Positions 18,251-26,487 of a stretch of DNA of 64,000 nucleotides are shown piece by piece. Origin of the DNA: Saprospiraceae bacterium. Lineage in GTDB: Bacteria > Bacteroidota > Bacteroidia > Chitinophagales > Saprospiraceae. Position numbers and translations under genes: made by a program. The notes under the pieces are model-generated. The model did no database searches. It had not been told where the DNA came from and worked only from the letters and a program-made list of their open reading frames with translations. The first letter of the stretch is position 1; each line of letters opens with the position of its first letter. The stretch is taken from contig JADKAS010000006.1 of the NCBI GenBank assembly GCA_016715245.1, positions 124,001-188,000 on the forward strand. Reading direction: 5' to 3'.

Positions 18251-19312
18251 ATGAGCACAGAATATCCGGAATTGGATGAACAACAAAACGACGATTGGTT
18301 TGAGCAGAAAAACATCGTTGTTGACCCTGGTCAATCACCTGTCAGGATAGACAAATTTTTATTTGAAAAGTTAGAGAAAACTTCCCGTAACCGGATTCAA
18401 AACGCCATCGAGACCGGAAATATACTGGCCAACAATCTCGTTGTCAAATCCAACTATAAAATCAAACCAGGCGACCAGTTGTCTGTAGTATTACCATCCA
18501 ATCCGCTAAATTTACCTGATCTCACACCAGAAAACATCCCGCTTGATATTGTATATGAAGATGAAGAAGTACTTGTCATCAACAAACAACCAGGATTGGT
18601 AGTGCACCCCGGTGTTGGTAACCAGTCAGGAACACTAGTACATGCTATTTTATACCATTTTAAACACAACAGCTTACCTGTTTTGAAAGGCAATCCGACC
18701 GACAGACCCGGGCTGGTACACAGAATAGACAAAGACACATCGGGCCTTATGGTAATCGCAAAAACAGAACATGCCATGACACATCTGGCCAAACAATTTT
18801 ACAACCACAGCATTGAGAGGACTTATACAGCGCTGGTGTGGGGAGATGTGGAAAATGATAAAGGAACTGTAAGGGCCAATGTCGGACGTCATGAAAAAGA
18901 CCGTATGTTAATGTATGCTTTTGAGGATGGAAGTAAGGGAAAGGAAGCCATAACACATTACCATGTGTTGGAAAGATTTTATTACGTCACATTAATAGAA
19001 TGCAAACTTGAAACAGGACGAACGCATCAGATAAGAGTTCATATGAAACATATTGGTCATACTTTATTTAATGACGCCAGATACGGTGGAAATAAAATTC
19101 TGAAAGGCACGTTTTATCACAAATACAAAGTTATGATTGACAATCTGTTTTCTATTTTACCAAGACAGGCTTTACATGCCAAAAGTCTGGGTTTTATACA
19201 TCCCATTAGTGGCAAAAATATGTATTTTGAATCTTCCATCCCGGAAGATATAGAGACTTGTATCCAAAAATGGCGCTCATATTTTGAAGCAAAAAAATCA
19301 TTATTAGAGTAA
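18251..19312 (+). CDS. rluD: RluA-family pseudouridine synthase (RluD-like)
   Basis: A 353-aa enzyme converting uridine to pseudouridine in 23S rRNA. An N-terminal S4 RNA-binding domain (about 30-85, RIDKFLFEKLEKTSRNRIQ) precedes the catalytic domain with the RluA signature HRIDKDTSGLMVIAKTE (Asp nucleophile), then LVVHPGVGN and GRTHQIRVHM. The S4 domain and length favour RluD (helix 69 sites 1911/1915/1917) over RluA/RluC. If so, together with rlmH it would modify the same rRNA helix. The ATG at 18251 is preferred to an in-frame TTG at 18239. Confidence 0.9.
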   Translation: MSTEYPELDEQQNDDWFEQKNIVVDPGQSPVRIDKFLFEKLEKTSRNRIQNAIETGNILANNLVVKSNYKIKPGDQLSVVLPSNPLNLPDLTPENIPLDIVYEDEEVLVINKQPGLVVHPGVGNQSGTLVHAILYHFKHNSLPVLKGNPTDRPGLVHRIDKDTSGLMVIAKTEHAMTHLAKQFYNHSIERTYTALVWGDVENDKGTVRANVGRHEKDRMLMYAFEDGSKGKEAITHYHVLERFYYVTLIECKLETGRTHQIRVHMKHIGHTLFNDARYGGNKILKGTFYHKYKVMIDNLFSILPRQALHAKSLGFIHPISGKNMYFESSIPEDIETCIQKWRSYFEAKKSLLE

Positions 19313-19365
19313 ATTTCTAAATAAAGAAAATTAATAAAATTAATACACTGGTTAAATTTATTTAT

Positions 19366-19373
19366 TACATTTG
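19366..19373 (+). promoter_or_regulatory. Putative -7 element TACATTTG for the DUF1508-repeat gene
   Basis: TACATTTG on the plus strand, 23 bases before the ATG at 19397; fits TAnnTTTG and typical spacing. Confidence 0.5.
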
Positions 19374-19396
19374 CAAACAAAACAAATCAAAAGATT

Positions 19397-20869
19397 ATGA
19401 ACACAAACCCACACAGAGATGATGATTATCTGCCTTGTCAGGACTACATAATTGAAGGAAATGATTCTTCAGGAATCACAAGATTTGAAAATGAAGGAAA
19501 ATTTTATTTTTCCTTTTCTGAAAATAATAAAATTATTCTCAGAAGTGAAGGATATTCCAATGAAGCCGGAAGGGAAAATGGCATTGCCTCAGTACTCAAA
19601 AATATAAATAACGAAGGTTTGTATCACACCCGCAGATTGCCTGATGGGAGGTGGATTTTATCATTAAAAGCAGGAAATCATCAGGAGATAGCACGATCAT
19701 GCCCTTTTAACACTGAAGAGGAGGTTTTAGTATTAATGCCGGGAGCACGGAAAAGAGCTACAAGTCAGATAAATCTGGCAGCGGTGGAAGCAGGTTCCAT
19801 AGAACAGGAAGGAATATCTTTTGCCGATGATTCTTCAGTTGGACAAAACGTTGAAGATGATTATATGATTTGCCGGGAATACGAAGAAAAAATCAGTTCC
19901 AAACATCCAGAATACAGTGATTTCATCTGTTTTAAACATGAAAATACGGGCAAGTATTATTTTGCCATGATCAATAAAAACAATGAAATCGTTTTCAGAA
20001 GTGAAGGTTATCCTACCACTGCCGCAAGGGACAATGGTATTGAGTCGGTGCGAAAAAACAGAGAAATTCCGGAGAGAATAAGTGTCGATGAACAAAGAAA
20101 TTTGTTTTTTCTGGTCATCAAAGCAGGCAATCATCAGGAAATTGGAAGATCCTGTCCTTTTACTTCGAAAGATCAGGCCCTTGCTTTACTTCAGGATACA
20201 TCCGAAAAAAGAACTACAGCCAACGTTGAAGATGATTATATGATTTGCCGGGAATACGAAGAAAAAATCAGTTCTAAACATCCAGAATACAGTGATTTCA
20301 TCAGTTTTAAACATGAAAATACAGGCAAGTATTATTTTGCCATGATTAATAAAAACAATGAAATCGTTTTCAGAAGTGAAGGTTATCCTACCACTGCCGC
20401 AAGGGACAATGGTATTGAGTCGGTGCGAAAAAACAGAGAAATTCCGGAGAGAATAAGTGTCGATGAACAAAGAAATTTGTTTTTTCTGGTCATCAAAGCA
20501 GGCAATCATCAGGAAATTGGAAGATCCTGTCCTTTTACTTCGAAAGATCAGGCCCTTGCTTTACTTCAGGATACATCCGAAAAAAGAACTTCAGCCAACG
20601 TTGAAGATGATTATATGATTTGCCGGGAATACGAAGAAAAAATCAGTTCCAAACACCCCGAATACAGTGATTTCATCAGTTTTAAACATGAAAATACGGG
20701 CAAGTATTATTTTGCCATGATCAATAAAAACAATGAAATCGTTTTCAGAAGTGAAGGTTATCCTACCACTGCCGCCAGGGACAATGGTATTGAATCGGTG
20801 CGAAAAAACAGAGACAACAAACAAAGATTATCAGTAGAAGAAAACAGAGGATTGTATTTTTGGTATTAA
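19397..20869 (+). CDS. DUF1508 (YegP-like) tandem-repeat protein, 5' part of a frameshifted gene
   Basis: This frame encodes 490 residues: one diverged DUF1508 module (about 1-115), then two and a half nearly identical modules of 125 residues each. Each module has (E)DDYMICREYE, a GKYYFAMINKNNEIVFRSEGY strand pair, AARDNGIESVRKN, and KAGNHQEIGRSCPF. Reading stops at TAA 20867-20869 inside module 4. One extra T in the T run at 20857-20861 restores LKAGNHQEIA, and one more base near 20894 restores RSC and joins the frame of the downstream OmpA part. With both, the gene is 19397-21986 and 863 aa. No signal peptide is present, so these modules are predicted cytoplasmic. DUF1508 function is not established. 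Domain assignment is firm; intactness is not. Confidence 0.8.
   Translation: MNTNPHRDDDYLPCQDYIIEGNDSSGITRFENEGKFYFSFSENNKIILRSEGYSNEAGRENGIASVLKNINNEGLYHTRRLPDGRWILSLKAGNHQEIARSCPFNTEEEVLVLMPGARKRATSQINLAAVEAGSIEQEGISFADDSSVGQNVEDDYMICREYEEKISSKHPEYSDFICFKHENTGKYYFAMINKNNEIVFRSEGYPTTAARDNGIESVRKNREIPERISVDEQRNLFFLVIKAGNHQEIGRSCPFTSKDQALALLQDTSEKRTTANVEDDYMICREYEEKISSKHPEYSDFISFKHENTGKYYFAMINKNNEIVFRSEGYPTTAARDNGIESVRKNREIPERISVDEQRNLFFLVIKAGNHQEIGRSCPFTSKDQALALLQDTSEKRTSANVEDDYMICREYEEKISSKHPEYSDFISFKHENTGKYYFAMINKNNEIVFRSEGYPTTAARDNGIESVRKNRDNKQRLSVEENRGLYFWY
19847..20814 (+). repeat. Three tandem 375-bp repeats (third partial)
   Basis: Copies at 19847-20221, 20222-20596 and 20597-20814, spaced exactly 375 bp (125 codons). 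By eye copies 1 and 2 differ at only a handful of positions (for example ATCTGT/ATCAGT, ACGGGC/ACAGGC), and copy 3 is equally close until GAGACAAC at 20811. The near identity points to recent duplication or ongoing homogenisation. Copy number could vary, or could be mis-assembled from short reads. Confidence 0.92.
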
Positions 20870-20894
20870 AAGCCGGCAACCATCAGGAAATAGC

Positions 20895-21986
20895 AGATCC
20901 TGTCCAAAACAAAACGAGGCAGCACTCTGGGCTTTATTTGAAGGTCAGGATTCATCGATTCCTGCTGCCGCTGCTGCATTAGCCACAGTTGGTGCTCTCA
21001 CTGCTTTGGACTCTCCAAATGTAAGCGCAGATAAAGAAGATGATTACTTAACATGCGAAGAATATAAAGGACATCCTGTTAATGACAAGGTAAACAATGT
21101 GGCATTTTTTAAGAAAAATGAGTTGTATTACTTTGTCGTTTATAATTCAAATGGCAGCGTGCGTTTAAGAAGTGAAGGATTTGTCAGTGCTGACAATCGC
21201 GACAAAGAATTAAAAGGTGTTTTGAAATACATTGACACCAAAGAAAAATATGAAACCAGAGAAAAAGCTGGTTACAGAATACATATTTTAAAAGATGAAT
21301 CAGACAGAGAAGTCGGACGTTCCTGTGCCGAAAAAATAGTCGCAACAGCTGCTCCTATTATTCCGCCTGCAGCAACAATAACAAAAGTAGGTGAATCAAA
21401 ATCAGGTTTTAACTGGTGGTGGTTGCTCCTGCCGCTACTCTTATTATTAGGATTTTTATTGTTTACAAAAACCTGCAAAAAGCAGGAGGTTGTCCCTGCG
21501 GATCTGTCAACTGTTGAAGAAAAAACCAACACAACTACAGATACAGTTCCTGTCACTTCTGACGCAGTGACCACCAAAACACCGGATTGTGGGTTGCGTT
21601 GGATTTATTTCCCTTTTGATCAATATGTGATTACATCTGAAGCAAATGCAGAACTTGAAGAAATGGCAAAAATTCTTTCAGAAAATCCGACCTTTACAGG
21701 ATTACTTTCTGCACACACAGATTCCAGAGGAAGTGACGACTATAATGCCAGACTTTCACAAAACCGTGCTAATGCGGCAAAAGACATCCTGATAAAACTT
21801 GGAATTGACGCAGGTAGAATTAATACTTCCTTTGAAAGTGAAAGTAAACCAATCGCGATTAACACCGATGATGACACAGGCAGGAAATTCAACAGAAGGG
21901 TGGAATTGCACGTTCTGGATGGATCAGGAAAAGAAGTTTGTAAATCAATACCACCTGATGTGCCGGAAAATTTAAAAAATAAGTAA
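20895..21986 (+). CDS. 3' part of the same gene: DUF1508 module 5, membrane helix and OmpA domain
   Basis: The frame reopens at about 20895 with RSCPKQNEAALWALFEG, the missing end of module 4, and runs to 21986; there is no convincing start codon of its own (TTG at 21006 only). It encodes a fifth, diverged DUF1508 module (about 21033-21330), a Trp/Leu-rich membrane helix (WWWLLLPLLLLLGFLLF, about 21412-21465), a Thr/Val-rich linker and an OmpA-like peptidoglycan-binding domain (YFPFDQYVITSEA, SAHTDSRGSDDYNARLSQNRA, KFNRRVELHV). With a cytoplasmic N-terminus and one helix, the OmpA domain would face the periplasm and bind the cell wall. DUF2853 follows after 35 bp. Confidence 0.78.
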   Translation, partial: RSCPKQNEAALWALFEGQDSSIPAAAAALATVGALTALDSPNVSADKEDDYLTCEEYKGHPVNDKVNNVAFFKKNELYYFVVYNSNGSVRLRSEGFVSADNRDKELKGVLKYIDTKEKYETREKAGYRIHILKDESDREVGRSCAEKIVATAAPIIPPAATITKVGESKSGFNWWWLLLPLLLLLGFLLFTKTCKKQEVVPADLSTVEEKTNTTTDTVPVTSDAVTTKTPDCGLRWIYFPFDQYVITSEANAELEEMAKILSENPTFTGLLSAHTDSRGSDDYNARLSQNRANAAKDILIKLGIDAGRINTSFESESKPIAINTDDDTGRKFNRRVELHVLDGSGKEVCKSIPPDVPENLKNK

Positions 21987-22021
21987 CTTATTATATTTTT
22001 AACCATTAAAAAAAGTAAAAA

Positions 22022-22360
22022 ATGAGCAAATTTGATGAAAAAGTACAAATGTACAAGGCAGAAATTGCCAACCTAGGTTTAAAAATCAGTGATGATTTAC
22101 TAACAAAAGTGAGTAAAGGTTTAGGCCCTTCCATTTATTTAACTGATGCATCTCTGGTTTCAGGTTCTGATAAAGATGAGTTAGACAGAGTAAAAAACAA
22201 TTTTTTAATAAAAAAATTGGGCTTGAGTGACGGACCGGCTTTAGATAAAGCGATTGCTGAAACCGTTACTGAAATGGGAACATCAAACAAAAATAAACAC
22301 AGAGCTATCTTTTACAGTCTGCTTGTTAAGAAACTTGGAAAAGAGTCTTTTTATAAATAA
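22022..22360 (+). CDS. DUF2853 family protein
   Basis: A 112-aa soluble, Lys-rich, helical protein starting MSKFDEKVQMYKAEI and ending LLVKKLGKESFYK, matching the DUF2853 family over its full length. Function unknown. It follows the DUF1508/OmpA gene by 35 bp with no promoter motif seen, so it is probably co-transcribed with it, and a strong terminator follows directly. The close linkage hints at a related role for the two (inference). Confidence 0.88.
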   Translation: MSKFDEKVQMYKAEIANLGLKISDDLLTKVSKGLGPSIYLTDASLVSGSDKDELDRVKNNFLIKKLGLSDGPALDKAIAETVTEMGTSNKNKHRAIFYSLLVKKLGKESFYK

Positions 22361-22380
22361 TTAAAGATTCCTATCTATTA

Positions 22381-22420
22381 AAAAAGCATTCCTGAATTTT
22401 ACTTCGGGGATGCTTTTTTT
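22381..22420 (+). terminator. Rho-independent terminator after DUF2853
   Basis: Stem of 16 pairs, AAAAAGCATTCCTGAA against TTCGGGGATGCTTTTT (two G-U pairs), 6-base loop, then a U tract. It ends the DUF1508/OmpA-DUF2853 unit. Confidence 0.88.
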
Positions 22421-22437
22421 CTTTCAAATCTTAGAAT

Positions 22438-23621
22438 GTGGAAAATAAATTATCCTCCATTTATACTAAAAAACAAAGAAGGATTATTGGCCTTATGTCA
22501 GGAACATCTCTGGATGGATTAGATGTTGCCATATGCCATATAGAAGGTTTTGGCGAAAAAACCGATTGTTTTCTGGAATATCATACAACCATACCCTACC
22601 TTCCTTCTTTTAAAAAGTCGATTCAAAAGTTTTTGCAAAAAAAAAGATAGATTTTAGTCATTTATGCCAATTAAATGCATTTCTGGGAAATTGGTATGCT
22701 GAACAAATCAATCTGATTTTATCTGATCAAAAGATCCGACCTGATAAAATCGACCTCATTGCCAGTCATGGACAAACCGTGCAGCATATCCCCCATCCTA
22801 CTCCATTTTACAACAGACCTTCAACCCTTCAAATTGGAGATGCCGATCACCTTGCCTTAAAAACAGGAATAATCACATTTTCTGATTTCAGACAAAAAAA
22901 TATTGCTGCGGGAGGTGAAGGGGCACCTTTGGCCGTGTATGGTGACAAAATATTGTATTCAAGCCAAACTGAAACCAGGGTATTGGTAAATCTTGGGGGT
23001 ATAGCAAATTTTACTTTTCTTCCAAAAAACAACACTAAAAATTTTGAAATCACTACAGATACGGGGCCAGCTAATACGCTTATAGACCAGTATTGCAAAA
23101 AACATTTGCACATATCACATGACAAAGGGGGTGCCATGGCGCTACAAGGAAAAGTAAATACCATACTACTTAAGGAATGCAAACTTCATCCTTTCTTCCA
23201 GAAGTCTGTCCCTAAAAGTACAGGACAGGAAACGTTTCATCTTGGTTGGATAGAAGAAATAATGAAGACTAACCATTTGAGTTTTTTACCACATGAAGAT
23301 ATATTGACAACATTAAGCCAATTGACCGTGGAAACTTTGTGTGAAGAAATAACAAAAGTGACAAAAAATAATCCATTTAGTGTATACGTTAGTGGGGGAG
23401 GTAGCCACAACAAATATATAATGTCAGGTATAACCAAATATTTTATGTCTAATAAAGTTGAAACCATAGATGTACTTGGTATGCCTTCTGAAGCAAAGGA
23501 AGCTGTCATATTCGCCATTCTGGCGAATGAGGCACTTTTTAAGATTCATAACCCACCAAAAATATCAGCGGCACCAAAATCTATTGAAGTATCTTTAGGA
23601 AAAATTTCTTTCCCCTGGTAA
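22438..23621 (+). pseudogene. anmK: Anhydro-N-acetylmuramic acid kinase AnmK, frameshifted
   Basis: AnmK phosphorylates and opens 1,6-anhydro-MurNAc during cell-wall recycling. The N-terminal ATP motif GLMSGTSLDGLDVA is in the first frame, which stops at TAG 22648-22650. The rest (SHGQTVQHIPHP, GDADHLAL, NLGGIANFTFLP, TDTGPANTLID, YVSGGGSHN) is in another frame. The break is at a run of nine A (22637-22645); a tenth A gives the uninterrupted QKFLQKKKIDFSHLCQLNAF and a 394-aa protein. The likely start is GTG at 22438. Either a sequencing error, a slippage-prone run, or a recent knockout. Converges with the ABC ATPase gene. Confidence 0.88.
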
Positions 23622-23681
23622 AACAGACAGAAGGTATCTGGAAAGGAAAGTGAGTCTTACCAAAAAAATTAATAAAAATGA

Positions 23682-24296
23682 TCATTCGTTATTTAACGAC
23701 AAAATATCTTTACACAATGAAAGATCAAAAGAATCATTCGATGAAATGATAATCAACCGGTTTTTGCAATAACGCATCAAAATATTTTTAAACCAGATTT
23801 TAGCGTTTTGGTCAAGAAAGAAGTTGGCTCATCCATCAGAAGTACTTCGGAATCAGACAGTACAGCCAAAGCCAACTGAAGTTTCTGATTCATTCCAGAT
23901 GAAATAAAAACGTATTTCTTTCTCCTTAGTATTTTTCCATTCCAATAAATTCAAAAACTCTTCAAAAGAAATATTCTGCTGAAATTTTTTAAATTTTTTG
24001 TGGAAATTAAACATTTCTTCGAGAGTAAACTCCTGTATAATATCTGTGTAAGGGGCAACCCACGAAAGATGTTTGTATACTTGGGATGCGGAGATGCTGG
24101 CATTGTCCACTTTATACAATATTTTACCCTCGGAAGGGGAAAGGTATCCACTGATTAATTTTATCAATGTGGATTTACCACTGCCGTTTCTCCCTGAAAT
24201 TCCATAGATTTCCGTTTGGTCAAACACATAATTCAAGTCTTTAATAATCCAATGATAACCAAATCGTTTAGAAAGACTTTGTACATCGATGACCAT
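23682..24296 (-). pseudogene. Small ABC transporter ATP-binding protein, frame disrupted
   Basis: A Bacteroidota-type stand-alone ABC ATPase. Walker A GRNGSGKSTLIKLISGYL is intact. After KEKEIR the frame runs off and stops at 23853. Dropping one T from the T run (plus-strand A run 23906-23910) gives RFISSGMNQKLQLALAVLSDSEVLLMDEP in pieces: signature SSGM.Q and Walker B VLLMDEP. Adding one base near 23813 gives SFLDQNAK and returns to the original frame, ending at TGA 23682-23684. The restored protein has 204 aa, normal for the group. So there is a +1 and a -1 lesion. No permease gene is adjacent. Its start is 1 bp beyond the lpxA stop, so it is the last gene of the lpx operon. Confidence 0.82.
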
Positions 24297-24297
24297 A

Positions 24298-25071
24298 TCA
24301 GGCTTGTTTATAACCTTTCATAAGGCCTCTGTCAGCATCTTTTACAAAACTTAATATTTTATCTTTGTAATCAGAAAAGGGAATTTTAGCTTCAATTTCA
24401 ACGATAGCGTTTTTTACATTTCTGTGTTTTACAAATAAAATTCTATAAATTTCATGAATTGCATTAATCTGTTCTCTGTTGAAACCTCTTCTTGTCAACC
24501 CTATACTGTTTACACCAACATAAGAAAGTGGCTCTCTGGCAGCTTTTACATAAGGAGGAATATCTTTTCTAACCAAAGACCCACCGCCTACAATAACATG
24601 GTCGCCAATTTTTACAAACTGATGTACTGCAGTCACTCCACCCAACACCACAAAATCACCAATCGTGATATGTCCTGCCAGATTAACGTTATTTGCAATG
24701 ATACAGTTTTTACCTATATAACAATCATGTGCTACGTGAACATATGCCATTAATAAAGTACCTGACCCGACTTTAGTCATCATACTTGATGAAGTTCCTC
24801 TATTTAAAGTACAACACTCCCTTATTGTTACATTATCTTCAATAACAAGTACAGACTCTTCACCATTAAATTTAAGGTCTTGAGGAACTGCACCTACAAC
24901 TGCTCCAGGAAATATTTTACAATTTTGGCCAATTTTGGTTCCTTTAAGAATGGTAGTATGCGGACCAACCCATGAATTATCGCCTATTTCAACGTCTTCA
25001 TCAATGTACGCAAAATGTTCAATGGTTACATTGGCTCCTATCCTGGCTTTCGGATGAATAAACTGCATCAT
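24298..25071 (-). CDS. lpxA: UDP-N-acetylglucosamine acyltransferase LpxA
   Basis: A 257-aa left-handed beta-helix acyltransferase catalysing the first step of lipid A synthesis (transfer of a hydroxyacyl chain from ACP to UDP-GlcNAc). Hexapeptide repeats fill residues 1-190 (IHPKARIGANVTIEH, NSWVGPHTTILKGTKIG, IGKNCIIANNVNLAGH). The catalytic His lies in YVHVAHDCYIG, and the C-terminal domain has the usual LTRRGFNREQINAI. Two adjacent ATGs could start it. It follows lpxC-fabZ by 3 bp and precedes the ABC ATPase by 1 bp. Confidence 0.97.
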   Translation of the reverse strand: MMQFIHPKARIGANVTIEHFAYIDEDVEIGDNSWVGPHTTILKGTKIGQNCKIFPGAVVGAVPQDLKFNGEESVLVIEDNVTIRECCTLNRGTSSSMMTKVGSGTLLMAYVHVAHDCYIGKNCIIANNVNLAGHITIGDFVVLGGVTAVHQFVKIGDHVIVGGGSLVRKDIPPYVKAAREPLSYVGVNSIGLTRRGFNREQINAIHEIYRILFVKHRNVKNAIVEIEAKIPFSDYKDKILSFVKDADRGLMKGYKQA

Positions 25072-25074
25072 AAT

Positions 25075-26469
25075 TTATTGGCGTTTTAATATTTGAGCGG
25101 TTAATTCACCTTCTGACACTACCTTTGTTCCAACATATGCGGTTCCTTGCATATGCACTATTCCTCTTCGTATTGGTTCCAAAAGTTCCAATTTTAAAAT
25201 TAAAGTATCTCCCGGTACCACTTTTGATTTAAATTTGACATTTTCCATTTTTAAAAAGTAAGTATCCCATTTTTCTCCTCGCCCTTGATCCATAATAGTA
25301 AGCGCAAGTATTCCACCTGCCTGAGCCATAGCTTCCATTTGTAATACACCCGGAAAAACAGGATTGCCCGGAAAATGACCTAAAAAAAAGGATTCGTTTA
25401 TAGTTACATTTTTAATCGCCACGATCAAATTATCTTTTAGTTCGACCACTTTATCTACCATCAAAAAAGGGTAACGGTGCGGAAGTAAAGATTGAATTTT
25501 TTCCATATCCATAAAAGTCGGTACGGTATGATCGTACTTTGGAATTCCTCTGGTTTTTCTTGTTTCCTGATAAAAAGACTTTAATGCTTTAATAAATTTT
25601 ACATTTGAAGTATGACCCGGCCTTTTAGCAATAATTTTTCCTTTAATAGTTCTGCCCAATAAACTAAAATCTCCAACCATGTCCAATATTTTATGTCTGG
25701 CCGGTTCGTTATTAAATTGAAGGTCTACCGTATTAAGAATTCCTTGTTTGGTTGCTCTTATGTTAGGTTTATTAATTTTGATAGATAAAGAAGCTTTTTT
25801 TTCTTCACTCATTTCATTATCGACAATAACAATAGCATTATCAATACTACCGCCTTTAATTAATCCCTGATCAAAAAGATTTTCAATGTCACTTAAAAAG
25901 ACAAATGTCCTGCATGGTGCGATCTGGTCTTTAAAATGTGATATATCTTCCAATTCTGCATATTGAGAAGGAACCAATGGGTTTTCAAACTCAAGAATAC
26001 ATGCCAATTGCATCTTGTCGGAAGGCGTCACAAAATATTCACTACCAGTTTCTTCATCCAAGTAGGTAAATGGTCTTTCAAAAACAAGAGGATCTTTATT
26101 TGATTCACTTTCCAATAAACCGCTTTTTTCAATAGCATCGAGAAATGGTTTTGCACTTCCGTCAAGGATAGGTATCTCGCCACCATCCAGTTCAATAAGA
26201 GCATCTTCTATTCCTAAGCTAAATAAAGCAGATAGCAGATGTTCAACTGTAGCAACACTTGCGTTATTCACTTTTAATGTAGTGCCGCGTTTGGTCGTCA
26301 CTACATGATTTACATCAGCGGAAATAAGTTCAGCATCTTTAATATCTGTTCTGCGAAATTTAATCCCAAATCCTTCTTCAGCCGGCAAAATGTGAAGTGT
26401 TACTTCTTGTCCCGTATGTAACCCTACTCCTTTAATACAAATTGGTTGCGAAAGCATTTTCTTTAGCAT
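25075..26469 (-). CDS. lpxC/fabZ: Bifunctional LpxC-FabZ: UDP-3-O-acyl-GlcNAc deacetylase / 3-hydroxyacyl-ACP dehydratase
   Basis: A 464-aa natural fusion characteristic of Bacteroidota. The N-terminal LpxC part (about 1-310) has GVGLHTGQEV, the zinc-binding TVEHLLSALFSLGI, ELDGGEIPILDGSA and RHKILDMVGDFSLLGR (HKxxD) motifs; it carries out the committed step of lipid A synthesis. The C-terminal FabZ part (about 320-464) has LLPHRYPFLMVDKV and the active-site GHFPGNPVFPGVLQMEAMAQ; it dehydrates 3-hydroxyacyl-ACP. The fusion ties lipid A and fatty-acid use of the same 3-hydroxyacyl pool. It lies between lpxD (18 bp upstream) and lpxA (3 bp downstream). Confidence 0.98.
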   Translation of the reverse strand: MLKKMLSQPICIKGVGLHTGQEVTLHILPAEEGFGIKFRRTDIKDAELISADVNHVVTTKRGTTLKVNNASVATVEHLLSALFSLGIEDALIELDGGEIPILDGSAKPFLDAIEKSGLLESESNKDPLVFERPFTYLDEETGSEYFVTPSDKMQLACILEFENPLVPSQYAELEDISHFKDQIAPCRTFVFLSDIENLFDQGLIKGGSIDNAIVIVDNEMSEEKKASLSIKINKPNIRATKQGILNTVDLQFNNEPARHKILDMVGDFSLLGRTIKGKIIAKRPGHTSNVKFIKALKSFYQETRKTRGIPKYDHTVPTFMDMEKIQSLLPHRYPFLMVDKVVELKDNLIVAIKNVTINESFFLGHFPGNPVFPGVLQMEAMAQAGGILALTIMDQGRGEKWDTYFLKMENVKFKSKVVPGDTLILKLELLEPIRRGIVHMQGTAYVGTKVVSEGELTAQILKRQ

Positions 26470-26487
26470 AACAAACCCGATATTAAT

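Noticed and set aside
19847..20814. CRISPR-like array
   Set aside because: The 375-bp units are contiguous coding repeats without spacers.
19835..20824. Repeated minus-strand open frames of 77-107 codons inside the DUF1508 modules
   Set aside because: They are antisense shadows of the tandem repeat and recur only because the repeat does.
25075..26469. LpxC-FabZ fusion as a novel domain fusion
   Set aside because: It is a well-known arrangement in Bacteroidota.
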